DNA of 64,000 nt from Minwuia thermotolerans (GCF_002924445.1 NZ_PIGG01000068.1:79095-143094), one strand, 5' to 3'. Shown: positions 27,532 to 38,425, counted from the stretch's first letter. Numbers and translations are program-made. The notes: generated by a model from the letters alone, not told the origin.

Positions 27532-28653
27532 TCATCCCTTCGGGAAGTAGTCCTCGCGGGCGCCCTCGCGTCGGACATCGGCCGTGGCGCAGTGCAGGCC
27601 GCCGCCGAAGGCGTAGGCGTCGCGCAGATCGACCGGGACCACTTCCATGCCCAGCCGGTCGAGCTGCTCCATCTGGTGGACCTCGGTGGCCTCGACGCAG
27701 ACCGTCTTCGGGTCGAGCACGAGTACGTTCATCGACAGCCACACGGATGAATAACAGAGCGGCGGCGGGCTGTTGTGGGCCGGCCGCGCGGCGTCGACGA
27801 TCTCCCAGCCATTGCGCTCGAACAGGCCGCGCTGGTCATCGGGCAGGCGGCGGTCAGGGTTGTTCAGGATCAGCCCCGGGCGGATCGGTGTGAAGGTCGC
27901 ATCGATGTGGATCGGGTAGGGGTCCCCGGGGAAGTTCACCGCATGGACCCGGTGATCGGGGAAGTGCCGGCGGAGCCAGTCGATGCCCTTCAGATTGGTG
28001 GTGAAGCCATGCTGGACCACCAGGTCGCGGCCGAAGCGGAGCACGTCCGCCGCATCGAACAGCGGCTCTTCCTCGGTGGTGACGAAGTGTTTCTCCGCCG
28101 TCCATTTCAGCCGCTTCTCGACGCCTATCCGCTCCGACAGATAGTCCGACCGATAGTCGGCGTCGGTGAGCCGGGGCTTGGGCGCCGCCTCGTGGCGCAT
28201 CGCCGGATCGTCCTCACAGTAGCGCTGCAGCAGGGGGCGATAGCAGAGATATTCGAACCAGCGGCAGCGGTAGGACATGGTGGCTTCCAGCATCTCCTTG
28301 CCGACGGTCAGCAGCACGTCGCGCGGCGGCATGCAGCCGAACATGCTCTCGGTGCGCCAGTCCGGCGTGGCGATGGGCTGGTTGAAGTCGATCGGCGTCG
28401 GGCGGTCGACGCGGACGCCGCGCTTTTCCAGCAGCCTCGCGAAGGCGTCGAGCCGCTCGTTGGCGCGGTCGACCGTCTCCTGCGAGCGCGGTCCCCACTG
28501 GCCGCGCATGTCGCTGTCCTCGGGCACCTTGGCGTCCAGCGCCGGTTCGGGCGGGGGAATGCAGCCGCCGTCGGCGCGGCCGACGATGACGTGACGGAGC
28601 GGATCCCACTCGTTCCAGCTTTCGACCACGGCGGGTTCGTCGGTCCGGTTCAT
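27532..28653 (-). CDS. Amidinotransferase (glycine amidinotransferase-like)
   Basis: A 373-residue guanidino-group-modifying enzyme. The catalytic triad is visible: Cys355 in GGGLHCATADVRREG, His249 in YPIHIDATF and Asp in PLFDAADVLRFGRDL. This is the arginine:X amidinotransferase pattern (AGAT, StrB1, CyrA). It moves an amidino group from arginine to an amine such as glycine, or to a secondary-metabolite precursor. No biosynthetic cluster surrounds it, so the acceptor is unknown. The start at 28653 gives MNRTDEPAVVESWNEWDPL, the usual family opening. Confidence 0.87.
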   Translation of the reverse strand: MNRTDEPAVVESWNEWDPLRHVIVGRADGGCIPPPEPALDAKVPEDSDMRGQWGPRSQETVDRANERLDAFARLLEKRGVRVDRPTPIDFNQPIATPDWRTESMFGCMPPRDVLLTVGKEMLEATMSYRCRWFEYLCYRPLLQRYCEDDPAMRHEAAPKPRLTDADYRSDYLSERIGVEKRLKWTAEKHFVTTEEEPLFDAADVLRFGRDLVVQHGFTTNLKGIDWLRRHFPDHRVHAVNFPGDPYPIHIDATFTPIRPGLILNNPDRRLPDDQRGLFERNGWEIVDAARPAHNSPPPLCYSSVWLSMNVLVLDPKTVCVEATEVHQMEQLDRLGMEVVPVDLRDAYAFGGGLHCATADVRREGAREDYFPKG

Positions 28654-28784
28654 CGGTTCTTCTCCATGGCGGCTTCGAGCCATGTAAGCCTGATCGGCTG
28701 GCGACGGAAGTCATTGCCTTGCCGCTGTCACGGGAATTGGGTAGCAGTCAGCTCTCGATCGCGCGTCCCCGGGGAGCCGAACCA

Positions 28785-30068
28785 ATGCCGAGCGAACGCG
28801 CGACCGGACCGGGCTTCGCCGAGGCGCTCGGCGTCTGGCTCCGGATCGGGCTTCTCTCCTTCGGCGGACCGGCGGCCCAGATCGCACTTATCCACCGCGA
28901 GATCGTCGAGCAGCGCGGCTGGCTCGGCGAGCGGCCGTTCCTCAACGGCCTCAACTTCTGCATGCTGCTGCCGGGGCCCGAGGCGATGCAGCTCGCCACC
29001 TATGCCGGCTGGCGGCTGCATGGCGTCGCCGGCGGTCTGGCGGCGGGCCTTTCCTTCGTGCTGCCCGGCGCGGCGGTGGTGCTGGCATTGGCCATGATCT
29101 ACGCGGAATGGGGCGATCTCCGGCTTGTGGCCGCGCTGTTTCTGGGCGTCGGCGCCGCGGTCGCCGTTGTCATTGTGCAGGCGCTGGTCCGCATCAGCCG
29201 CAGGGCGCTGGCCGGTGCGGCGAGCTGGGCTGTCGCGCTCGCGTCCTTCGTCGCGATCTTCTTCCTGGACCTGCCCTATCCGCTGATCGTGCTCGCGGCG
29301 GCTGCATTCGGCTGGCTGCGGGGGGATCGCTCGGGCGAAGTCCACGAGCCGCCGCCCGCCGCACGGCCCGGGGCGGTGCGGCGTCTGGCGGGCACGGTGA
29401 CGATCTGGCTGCTGATATGGTTCGCGCCCTTCGCGCTGCTTCACGCCTTCGGCGCCCAGCCAATCCTCACCGACATCGGCGCGTTCTTTTCGCGGCTGGC
29501 CGTCGTGACCTTCGGCGGCGCCTATGCGGTGCTGGCCTACATGGCGCAGGATGTGGTCGTCGCCTTCGGCTGGCTGACGCCCGAGGAGACGCTGCACGGG
29601 CTCGGACTGGCGGAGACGACACCGGGTCCGCTGATCCTGGTGACCGAGTTCGTGGGCTTTCTTGCCGCCTGGCGCGAAGGCGGGCTTTGGCTCGGCGTCG
29701 CCGGCGCGGCGGTGACGCTCTGGGTGACCTTCGCGCCGTGTTTCCTGTGGATATTCGCCGGCGCGCCCTTCATCGACTGGATCTCGGACCAGCCCCGGCT
29801 GCGCGGCGCGCTCTCGGCGATTACGGCGGCGGTCGTGGGCGTGATCCTGAACCTGGCGCTGTGGTTCTTCCTGCACATCGCCTTCGCCGACGTCGAGGCC
29901 GTCGAGCACGGGGCCCTGCGCCTGTGGACTCCCGACCTGGCGAGCGTCGACTGGCGCGTGATCGCGCTGGCGGCGCTCAGCGCGGCGCTGCTGTTCGGCG
30001 CGCGCCTCGGGATGCTGGCGGTGCTGGGAATATCCGCCTTGCTCGGGCTCGCTCTGGTCCTGATCTAG
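28785..30068 (+). CDS. chrA: Chromate transporter (ChrA, two-domain)
   Basis: A 427-residue membrane protein of the CHR superfamily. Each half carries a chromate-transporter domain: FAEALGVWLRIGLLSFGGPAAQIALIHRE...FCMLLPGPEAMQL in the first, and FFSRLAVVTFGGAYAVLAYMAQ...GLAETTPGPLILVTEFVGFL in the second. It would export chromate, or move sulphate or another oxyanion. The ATG at 28785 has GGGGAG upstream and replaces an earlier in-frame start at 28719. The stop overlaps the convergent dehydratase stop by 4 nt. No chrB regulator is adjacent. Confidence 0.9.
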   Translation: MPSERATGPGFAEALGVWLRIGLLSFGGPAAQIALIHREIVEQRGWLGERPFLNGLNFCMLLPGPEAMQLATYAGWRLHGVAGGLAAGLSFVLPGAAVVLALAMIYAEWGDLRLVAALFLGVGAAVAVVIVQALVRISRRALAGAASWAVALASFVAIFFLDLPYPLIVLAAAAFGWLRGDRSGEVHEPPPAARPGAVRRLAGTVTIWLLIWFAPFALLHAFGAQPILTDIGAFFSRLAVVTFGGAYAVLAYMAQDVVVAFGWLTPEETLHGLGLAETTPGPLILVTEFVGFLAAWREGGLWLGVAGAAVTLWVTFAPCFLWIFAGAPFIDWISDQPRLRGALSAITAAVVGVILNLALWFFLHIAFADVEAVEHGALRLWTPDLASVDWRVIALAALSAALLFGARLGMLAVLGISALLGLALVLI

Positions 30069-31012
30069 CGCGGCATCCCGTCGGTGCCGGCGCCGCAGAC
30101 CAGGACGCCGACCTTCTCGTCGGCGCGGCACGGAAAGCGGCGCTGCAGCACGGCGGCGAGTCCGGCGGCGCCAGCCATCTCCGCGGCGATGGCGCATTGC
30201 GACCAGAGCCAGCGCGCGGCGTCGATCATCTCCTCGTCGGACACCAGGACGATGTCGTCGACCAGGCGCGAGACGATGTCGAGATTGATCTGGGCCGACC
30301 GCCGCGGCGCGAGCGTGGCGACGCGGGTGGTGATCTTCTCCAGGGTGATCAGTTCGCCGGCGTCGCGCGAACGCTTCAGGGTCGGCGCGCCTTCGGCCTC
30401 GACGCCGATGATGCGGATACTCGGGTTGCGGGCCTTCAACGCGGTGGCGACGCCGGAAATCAGCCCGCCGCCGCCGATGGCGATGGCGACGGTCTCGACG
30501 TCCGGCAGATCCTCGAGCAGTTCCAGCGCCACCGTGCCCTGACCGGCGATCACCGAAGCCTGTGCGAAGGGATGGACATAGGTCCGCCCGTCGCGTTCCG
30601 CGCGGGCCAGCGCCAGGGCGTTGGCGTCATCCCAGACCTCGCCCTCGACGATGACCTCCGCGCCGAAGCTCTCCAGGCGGCTGATCTTGTCGGGCGTGGC
30701 GTTCGACGAGAGGTAGATCGCGGCCGGGATGCCGGCGGCCTTCGCCGCCGCCGCCACGCCCAGGCCGTGATTGCCGCCCGAGGCCGTGACCAGTCCCCGG
30801 CGCAGTTCCTCCGGCGGCAGCGAGAGTGCGGTATTGGCCGCGCCACGTGCCTTGAAGGAGCCGGCAAGCTGCAGGTTCTCCAGTTTCAGATGGAGGGCGC
30901 AGCCGGCCTGGCGGCCCGCCACCGGGTCGGGACGGAACAGCGGCGTGCGCCGCACCGCGCCGCGGATACGGTCGGCGGCTGCCTCGATGTCGGCGAGTGT
31001 GACGTCCGTCAT
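30065..31012 (-). CDS. Threonine/serine dehydratase-like PLP enzyme
   Basis: A 315-residue fold-type II PLP enzyme. The PLP lysine lies in LENLQLAGSFKARGAANT. It also has VTASGGNHGLGVAAAAK and the phosphate loop AIGGGGLISGVATAL. This matches catabolic threonine/serine dehydratases and related hydroxy-amino-acid ammonia-lyases, which produce 2-oxobutyrate or pyruvate. It lacks the C-terminal ACT domain of IlvA. The start at 31012 gives MTDVTLADIEAAADRIRGAVRRTPL, the family N-terminus. Confidence 0.87.
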   Translation of the reverse strand: MTDVTLADIEAAADRIRGAVRRTPLFRPDPVAGRQAGCALHLKLENLQLAGSFKARGAANTALSLPPEELRRGLVTASGGNHGLGVAAAAKAAGIPAAIYLSSNATPDKISRLESFGAEVIVEGEVWDDANALALARAERDGRTYVHPFAQASVIAGQGTVALELLEDLPDVETVAIAIGGGGLISGVATALKARNPSIRIIGVEAEGAPTLKRSRDAGELITLEKITTRVATLAPRRSAQINLDIVSRLVDDIVLVSDEEMIDAARWLWSQCAIAAEMAGAAGLAAVLQRRFPCRADEKVGVLVCGAGTDGMPR

Positions 31013-31220
31013 GTTCTGGTCTCCGCACGGCCGGGGGCGACCTCGATATACGCAGATGCGGAAATTTTCCAGTGTCCGGTGCTTGACAGGGGGATGACGC
31101 GTGCTTAGTTGTTGCAGTGCAGCAAACGTGCTGCGGCGCAAAAAACGTTCCGGTTGGTTTTTGGATTTTCTTGCGTCAGACTTTGTAGTAGCTGAATTGA
31201 TTCGTTTTTAGAACATCGCC

Positions 31221-31320
31221 GGTTTCGAGCCGACAAGGTCGCGTCTCCTCCCCAAAATGGCGCTCGGCTCGAATGCAAGGAAAGGGCGGCCGTCTCCTCC
31301 CCAGGCCGCCCTTTCTCTTT
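31221..31320 (+). ncRNA. Probable sRNA with two anti-Shine-Dalgarno hairpin loops
   Basis: Two consecutive hairpins sit in a gene-free gap. The first has a perfect 10-bp stem, TTCGAGCCGA (31224-31233) with TCGGCTCGAA (31264-31273). The second has an 11-bp stem, AAAGGGCGGCC (31281-31291) with GGCCGCCCTTT (31304-31314), and is followed by CTCTTT. Both loops contain the same 13-mer CGTCTCCTCCCCA (31242-31254 and 31291-31303), and TCTCCTCCCC is complementary to ribosome-binding sites. Alphaproteobacterial stress sRNA families with CCUCC loops (such as alpha-r14 and the cuckoo RNAs) are built this way. The 5' end and promoter are not resolved. The second hairpin probably doubles as the terminator. 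Confidence 0.7.
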
Positions 31321-31355
31321 GCACCAAGGTCAATGAAGCGGCCAGCGCCTCCGAA

Positions 31356-31658
31356 CTATTTCAGGACGCTCTGCAATTTCATCGCGACGCCCATGTTCCC
31401 CTCGATCTTCAGCTTGCCCATCATGAAGGCTGTGGTGCCGTCGAGTTCGCCGTTCACCATCTTCAGGAAGTTCTCCTTGGAGATCTTCATGGTGCAGTCG
31501 GCGTCCTTGTCCTCGTTGGAGACGGTGTTCGGCGTGGATTCGCCGTCGACGTAGATCACCCCATCGTCGCCGAAATCGAACTTCAGCGTGGCATCGAGGC
31601 CCGAATCGTCGCCCACCCGCTGACGCATGCCCTCGGTGATCTCTTCCAGCGTAGCCAT
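31356..31658 (-). CDS. SCP2 sterol-binding domain protein
   Basis: A 100-residue protein that is a complete SCP2 domain: MATLEEITEGMRQRVGDDSGLDATLKFDFGDDGVIYVDG followed by DCTMKISKENFLKMVNGELDGTTAFMMGKLKIEGNMGVAMKL. Stand-alone SCP2 proteins bind acyl lipids or related hydrophobic ligands in the cytoplasm. The start at 31658 is chosen because CAGGAG lies 6 nt before it, whereas the ATG at 31664 directly abuts that ribosome-binding site. Confidence 0.88.
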   Translation of the reverse strand: MATLEEITEGMRQRVGDDSGLDATLKFDFGDDGVIYVDGESTPNTVSNEDKDADCTMKISKENFLKMVNGELDGTTAFMMGKLKIEGNMGVAMKLQSVLK

Positions 31659-31681
31659 TGTCATCTCCTGCTGAATGGCGG

Positions 31682-32264
31682 TCAGTTAATCGCAACGCCA
31701 GCACAAGCCCGGCGCTTCCGCAAGTCCTGCCGTAGCGGCAAGCCGGGCGATTTCCGCTCCGGCGGCGCGATGCGCACCATATCGCCGGGCCTCGCCCGCC
31801 GGAGCAGCCACCGCATGTCGGCGGGCCGCAGGGCCACGCAGCCTTCGGTGGGCTCCCCTTCGGGATGCATCACGTGGATGAAGATCGCGCTCCCCCGCCC
31901 CGGTCGGGCGGGGCGGTCGTTGTGACCGATGGTGACGAGGGCGTCGTAGAGCCTGTCCTGCCGCCAGAGCCGTTCGTGACGGGCCGGGAAGGGCAGCCGG
32001 ACGAGCCGGTTGTAGAGCGGGGAGGCGGGATCGTCGCACCAGCCATGGCTGCGCAGGATCGGCTGGCGGGAGAGCGTGGTGAGCGGCGTCCCGGCGCGGT
32101 GCGTGCGGTAGTGCACGCAGCGCAGGGAGAACAGGCCCGCCGGCGTCGCGCCGTCGCCCTCGCGCTTGTCGGTCCGGATTCCGCCGCGGCCCAGGGCGCA
32201 GGGCAGGCGGCGACCGTCCACGATCATGAAACCGTCGGCGAAGACGTGGCAGATCCGGGGCCGC

Positions 32265-32278
<14 letters not shown>
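31682..32278 (-). CDS. L,D-transpeptidase family protein (YkuD domain)
   Basis: About 198 residues with a YkuD-type catalytic stretch: SAIFIHVMHPEGEPTEGCVALRPADM, where His and Cys are the catalytic pair of the HX(n)GC pattern, and an upstream GTPLTTLSRQPILRSHGWCDDPASPLYNRLV. Such enzymes form 3-3 or protein-peptidoglycan cross-links in the periplasm. No clear signal peptide is visible. Start choice is uncertain: the ATG at 32278 overlaps the ABC gene stop by 14 nt and keeps the family segment ICHVFADG, while the ATG at 32227 is shorter. Confidence 0.78.
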
Positions 32279-34097
<1,819 letters not shown>

Positions 34098-34182
34098 GAT
34101 GCTCTCTTGTCCGTTCCGGGAAATCGCGCCGAAACTAACGGCAGAGCGCCGATGCGCCAAGGGCCTGCGGCTGTCGCCGCGG

Positions 34183-34791
34183 TCACGTCTCGCCCACGGC
34201 GGCCGGACCCAGCAGCGCGCGGCGGAAGCGGTCCTTCAACCAGGCGCCGTCCTTGGGCGGCAGGGCGAAGGGCAGAACCTCGGCGCGCACCTTGAACGCC
34301 GCGAAGACCGGGCCGCGGCCTGCACGGATATCGGGCAGCGCCGCCCGGGCGTCCTCGGGCGTCGCCGCCGTCCGCACCAGAGGGAAGCCGGCGGCGCGGG
34401 CCACGCCGGCGAGGTCCACCCCGGCGGCCGTGTGGGTCGCCTGCATGCCGGTCTCGCCATAGGATTCGTTGTCGAAGACGACGATGGCCAGGTTGGCCGG
34501 CCGCTGCACCGCAACGGTGGCCAGCGCGCCCAGACCCATGAGCTGCTCGCCGTCGCCGGTGACCACGATGACGCGCCTTTCCGGCTGGGCCAGGGCGAGA
34601 CCCAACCCCATCGCCGCCGCGCCGCCCATCGCCCCCCACAGCGGAAAGGTCGTCGGCCGGTCGCCTGCGGCCGTCAGGTCCCAGGCCGTTGCGCCGAGGC
34701 CGGCGATGAACAGGGCGTCCGGGTTGTCGGCCATGATGGCGGCAGCCAGTTCGCGGCGGCGAATCGGATAATCGTTGGCGCGTTCGTTCAT
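34183..34791 (-). CDS. TPP-dependent decarboxylase, TPP-binding subunit (sulfopyruvate/phosphonopyruvate decarboxylase beta-like)
   Basis: A 202-residue protein equal to the C-terminal TPP-binding domain of 2-oxoacid decarboxylases. The Mg-TPP motif runs from VVTGDGEQLMGLG to IVVFDNESYG. The segment IAGLGATAWDL...TTFPLWGAMGGAAAMGLGLALAQPERRV is characteristic. It pairs with the gene 4 nt upstream to give the split two-subunit form seen in ComDE sulfopyruvate decarboxylase and related enzymes. The natural 2-oxoacid is unknown. Confidence 0.83.
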   Translation of the reverse strand: MNERANDYPIRRRELAAAIMADNPDALFIAGLGATAWDLTAAGDRPTTFPLWGAMGGAAAMGLGLALAQPERRVIVVTGDGEQLMGLGALATVAVQRPANLAIVVFDNESYGETGMQATHTAAGVDLAGVARAAGFPLVRTAATPEDARAALPDIRAGRGPVFAAFKVRAEVLPFALPPKDGAWLKDRFRRALLGPAAVGET

Positions 34792-34795
34792 GGCT

Positions 34796-35308
34796 TCACT
34801 TCCCGAATGTCTTGGTGCCGATCAGCTTCTGCGCCAGCAGGACCGCGACGGGCATCAGCCCCTCGAAGGCGATGCCCGCGGCGGCGCGCACCGTCTCGGC
34901 GACGCTTTCGGGCGTCTCGGCGCGGAAGACGCGTGTACCCATCTGCTCCAGCATCGGCCCCGCGGCTCCGCCCATGGGCAACTGCCAGGGATTGAACTCG
35001 CCATGTTCGCCGCGCATGGTTACCAGCATCAGCAGCGGAAAGCGGCAGGTCACGGCGGTCGCGATCATGTTGGGGCAATTGCCGACGCCGCTCGACTGCA
35101 TCAGCAGCACGCCCTTCTCGCCGCCCAGCCACGCCCCGGCCAGCACCGCCGGCCCTTCCATCTCCGTGGTCAGCGGGATCGCTTTCATCTCGCCGTCGCC
35201 GCGGCAGGCCTCTATCAACTTGCTGTGGCCGGCGTCGGGCACATAGGCAACCTGCCGGACCCCGGCATTCTTCAGCTCGCGATAGATTCCGTCCTGCCAG
35301 TCGTCCAA
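34796..35308 (-). CDS. TPP-dependent decarboxylase, pyrimidine-binding subunit (alpha-like)
   Basis: A 170-residue protein matching the N-terminal Pyr domain of TPP enzymes. It has IYRELKNAGVRQVAYVPDAGH, the catalytic Glu in PLTTEMEGPAVLAGAWLGG, and LLMQSSGVGNCPNMI. The length equals that of ComD-type alpha subunits. The start is TTG at 35308 (L-D-D-W-Q), with GGGGAGGG 5-6 nt upstream; the frame extends to an ATG at 35392, but that coincides with the divergent MFS start and lacks a ribosome-binding site. It is followed after 4 nt by the TPP-binding subunit. Confidence 0.83.
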   Translation of the reverse strand: MDDWQDGIYRELKNAGVRQVAYVPDAGHSKLIEACRGDGEMKAIPLTTEMEGPAVLAGAWLGGEKGVLLMQSSGVGNCPNMIATAVTCRFPLLMLVTMRGEHGEFNPWQLPMGGAAGPMLEQMGTRVFRAETPESVAETVRAAAGIAFEGLMPVAVLLAQKLIGTKTFGK

Positions 35309-35391
35309 TTCGACCCTCCCCTCTAGCCTGCGGGATGATAGTTGCGGATTTGCGCGCGTCCACCCAGACTGACCGCCGGGAGGGGGAGACA

Positions 35392-36672
35392 ATGGCGGAT
35401 TCCGCGATCGAACTGACAGGCGAACGGCGCGAAACCGGACGCCGGCCGTTCCACGGCTGGTACATGGTGGCCGCCGCGTTCGTCGTGATGATGGTCGGAT
35501 TCGGCGCCGCCTACAGCTTTCCGGTCTTCTTCGAACCCCTCGCCAGCGAGTTCGCCGCCGGCCGCGGCGACACCTCGATGATCCTGTCGATTTCCGGCTT
35601 TCTCTACTTCTTTCTGGGTCTCTGGAGCGGCACGGCGAGCGACCGCATCGGCGCGCGGCCGGTGGTGATTTTCGGCACCCTGGTCTGCGCCGCCGGGCTG
35701 CTGCTGGCCTCCCGCGCGGAGTCGCTGTGGCAGGTCTACTGGGGCTATGGCCTGGGCGTCGGGGTCGGCGTGGGTTGCATGTACGTACCGGCCGTCGGCG
35801 TGGTGCAGCGCTGGTTCGCGCGGAAACGGTCCACCGCCTCGGGCCTGGCCATCACCGGCATCGGCGTCGGCACCTTTTTCGGACCGCTGGCCGCGCACGA
35901 GCTGATCGTGGTGACGGACTGGCGGACGGCCTATGTGGGCCTGGCGGTCGTCGTCGCCGTGCTGGGCGTGGCGGCAGGCGCGGTGCTGGTCAACTCGCCC
36001 GCTTCCCGGGGGCAGTTTCCGGACGGCGCCGACCGTGCGCCGGGCGGCGCCGAGGGCGGCCCGTCGCTCAGCGTGGGCGAAGCGCGGCGGACCTTTCCGT
36101 TCTGGATGATCCTGGTCAGCGCCTCCGCCATTTCGATCGGTCTCTTCGTGCCCTTCGGCCACCTGGTGCCGTTCGCGCTGGACCTCGGCCTGTCGCCGGC
36201 GGAGGCGGCGACCGTCTTCAGCGGCGTCGGCATCGGCTCCATCTTCGGCCGAATGGCGCTGGGGCCTGTCGCCCAGGCCTGGGGCCGTCAGCCGGTGCTT
36301 GCCTTTCTCTATCTTGGCCTGGCCATCGGCTTCGTGGGCTGGAACTTCGCCACCACCTTCATCGAACTGATGACCTTCTCCATCGCCTTCGGCACGCTTT
36401 ACGGCGGTTTCGTCGCTTTGTCGCCGACGGTCCTCGCCGATTATTTCGGCGTTGGTCATATCGGCAGCATCGTCGGCAATGTCTATGCGTCGGTGGCACT
36501 GGGTGCGCTGCTCGGGCCGGCGATCGCGGGCTATCTCTACGACATCTTCGGCACCTACCAGTGGCCGATCATGGTCGGCGCGATCCTCTGTCTGATCGCC
36601 GCTGCGCTGATCGTCCTGCCGAAGTCCCCGACCGCCTGGCGGGAAGCGCGCTTCGGTCCGGCGCAGGACTGA
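35392..36672 (+). CDS. MFS transporter, monocarboxylate/oxalate-formate (OFA) type
   Basis: A 426-residue carrier with twelve predicted membrane segments. The MFS motif SGTASDRIGARPVVIFG lies between segments 2 and 3. The opening FHGWYMVAAAFVVMMVGFGAAYSFPVFFEPL is typical of monocarboxylate and OFA-family carriers. It would import an organic acid. The ATG at 35392 has AGGGGGAG upstream. It diverges from the decarboxylase pair with only 83 nt between starts, so the carrier may bring in the 2-oxoacid that they use (inference). Confidence 0.87.
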   Translation: MADSAIELTGERRETGRRPFHGWYMVAAAFVVMMVGFGAAYSFPVFFEPLASEFAAGRGDTSMILSISGFLYFFLGLWSGTASDRIGARPVVIFGTLVCAAGLLLASRAESLWQVYWGYGLGVGVGVGCMYVPAVGVVQRWFARKRSTASGLAITGIGVGTFFGPLAAHELIVVTDWRTAYVGLAVVVAVLGVAAGAVLVNSPASRGQFPDGADRAPGGAEGGPSLSVGEARRTFPFWMILVSASAISIGLFVPFGHLVPFALDLGLSPAEAATVFSGVGIGSIFGRMALGPVAQAWGRQPVLAFLYLGLAIGFVGWNFATTFIELMTFSIAFGTLYGGFVALSPTVLADYFGVGHIGSIVGNVYASVALGALLGPAIAGYLYDIFGTYQWPIMVGAILCLIAAALIVLPKSPTAWREARFGPAQD

Positions 36673-36791
36673 GTACCGAACCCGGCCCGCCGTTGCGCCG
36701 CTGGCCCGATCTGCGGCTGACACCCGCTGACACGGCCCCCGCGACTGTTCTAGAGTTTCGCGCAATGAAAGCACAGGGGAGGAGAACGGCC

Positions 36792-38351
36792 ATGCAGATG
36801 GCGCTGACGCAATTCATCCGCCGCGCCGCCCAGGTCCGGCGCAACGACGCGGCCACGGTGTTCGGCGACCGCACCCGCAGCTGGAGCGCGTTCCGGGACC
36901 GCATCGCCCGTCTGGCGGCCGGGATCCGCGGCCTGGGCGTCGGGGAGGGCGACCGCGTGGCGCTGCTGGCCAACAACTCCGACCGCTATCTGGAATATTT
37001 CTTCGCCGTGCCCTGGGCAGGGGCGGTGTTCGTGCCCGTCAATACCCGGCTCGCCCCGCCCGAGGTCGCCTACTGGCTGGGCGATTCGGAAAGCCGGGTG
37101 CTGTTCATCGACGATGACTTCCTGCCCTTCCTGCCGCGGCTGGAGGGCCAGATGCCCTCGGTCGAGACCATCGTCTATGTCGGCGACGGCGAGGCGCCGG
37201 ACGGGCTGGTCCACTACGAGAGCCTGATCGAGGGCAATGCGCCGATGGAGGACGCCGGCCGCGCCGGCGAGGATCTGGCCGGGTTGTTCTATACCGGCGG
37301 CACCACGGGCGTCTCCAAGGGCGTGATGCTGAGCCACCGCAACCTCGTCTCCAACGCCCTGCACGTCATCCCGGAGATGGACTTCCAGGAGGACATGATC
37401 TGGCTGCACTCCGCGCCGATGTTCCACCTGGCGGATGGCACCGCGACCTTCGCCGCCACCATGCTGGGCGGCAGCCACCGTTTCATCCCCAAGTTCGACC
37501 CCGGCGAGGCGCTGGCGGCCATCGAGACGCATCGCGTGACCAACGGCCTGTTCGTGCCGACGATGATGAACATGGTCGTCAACCATCCCGACATCGCGAA
37601 GCGCGACCTCTCCAGCATGCGCGGCATCCTCTACGGCGCCTCGCCCATGCCGGAAGCGGTGATCCGCAAGGCCATGGAACTGATCCCCTCGGTCGGCTTC
37701 TATCACGCCTATGGCCAGACGGAATGCTCGCCGCTGCTGACGATCCTGAAGCCGCACCTGCATACCTTCGACGACCAGGGCAAGGCCAAGTCCGTCGGAC
37801 GCGCCGCCATCGGCATCGAGCTGACGATCAGGGACGAGAACGACAACGACGTGTCCCGCGGCACCGTGGGCGAGGTCTGCGCCCGGGGGCCGAACGTCAT
37901 GCAGGGCTACTGGAACAAGCCCGAACTTTCCGCCGAGACCCTGCGCGGCGGCTGGATCCACACCGGCGACGGCGGCTACATGGACGAGGACGGCTTCGTC
38001 TACATCGTCGACCGGGTGAAGGACATGATCATCTCCGGCGGCGAGAACGTCTATTCGGCGGAGGTGGAGAACGCCATCTACCAGCACCCGGCGGTGGTCG
38101 AGTGCGCGGTGATCGGCGTGCCCGACGACAAGTGGGGCGAGCGTGTCCACGCCATCGTCCGCTGTCACGAGGGGCGGAGCGCGACGGAGCGCGAGATCAT
38201 CGACTTCTGTCACGAGCTGATCGCCAACTACAAGTGCCCGCGCAGCGTCTCCTTCCGCGACGAACCGATGCCACTGTCCGGCGCCGGCAAGATCCTGAAG
38301 ACGGAGCTGCGCAAGCCCTTCTGGGAAGGCCGCGGCAAGCAGGTCCACTGA
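36792..38351 (+). CDS. Long-chain/aryl acyl-CoA synthetase (AMP-binding)
   Basis: A 519-residue ANL-superfamily ligase. The P-loop is LAGLFYTGGTTGVSKGVMLSHRN. It also has YGQTECSPL, GWIHTGDGGYMDEDGFVYIVDRVKDMIISGGENVY and the C-terminal catalytic lysine in LSGAGKILKTELRKPFW. It activates a carboxylic acid to acyl-CoA via the adenylate. The start at 36792 has GGGGAGGAG about 8 nt upstream. The earlier ATG at 36765 precedes that site, and the far longer open frame covers the MFS gene. The acid used is not clear. Confidence 0.9.
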   Translation: MQMALTQFIRRAAQVRRNDAATVFGDRTRSWSAFRDRIARLAAGIRGLGVGEGDRVALLANNSDRYLEYFFAVPWAGAVFVPVNTRLAPPEVAYWLGDSESRVLFIDDDFLPFLPRLEGQMPSVETIVYVGDGEAPDGLVHYESLIEGNAPMEDAGRAGEDLAGLFYTGGTTGVSKGVMLSHRNLVSNALHVIPEMDFQEDMIWLHSAPMFHLADGTATFAATMLGGSHRFIPKFDPGEALAAIETHRVTNGLFVPTMMNMVVNHPDIAKRDLSSMRGILYGASPMPEAVIRKAMELIPSVGFYHAYGQTECSPLLTILKPHLHTFDDQGKAKSVGRAAIGIELTIRDENDNDVSRGTVGEVCARGPNVMQGYWNKPELSAETLRGGWIHTGDGGYMDEDGFVYIVDRVKDMIISGGENVYSAEVENAIYQHPAVVECAVIGVPDDKWGERVHAIVRCHEGRSATEREIIDFCHELIANYKCPRSVSFRDEPMPLSGAGKILKTELRKPFWEGRGKQVH

Positions 38352-38425
38352 CTACCGGTCCCGCGATTGCGGCGCGCAGTGGGGCGGTGTAAGTCTCCCG
38401 CCGCCCGGAGGAGGGGCGCGCCCGC

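Noticed and set aside
29108..31108. 666-codon open frame on the plus strand
   Set aside because: It runs across chrA and the dehydratase gene in other frames. Its Arg/Gly-rich translation is typical of a GC-rich shadow frame.
35727..36764. Long upstream extension of the acyl-CoA synthetase frame
   Set aside because: It overlaps the MFS gene. A good ribosome-binding site and the family N-terminus place the start at 36792.
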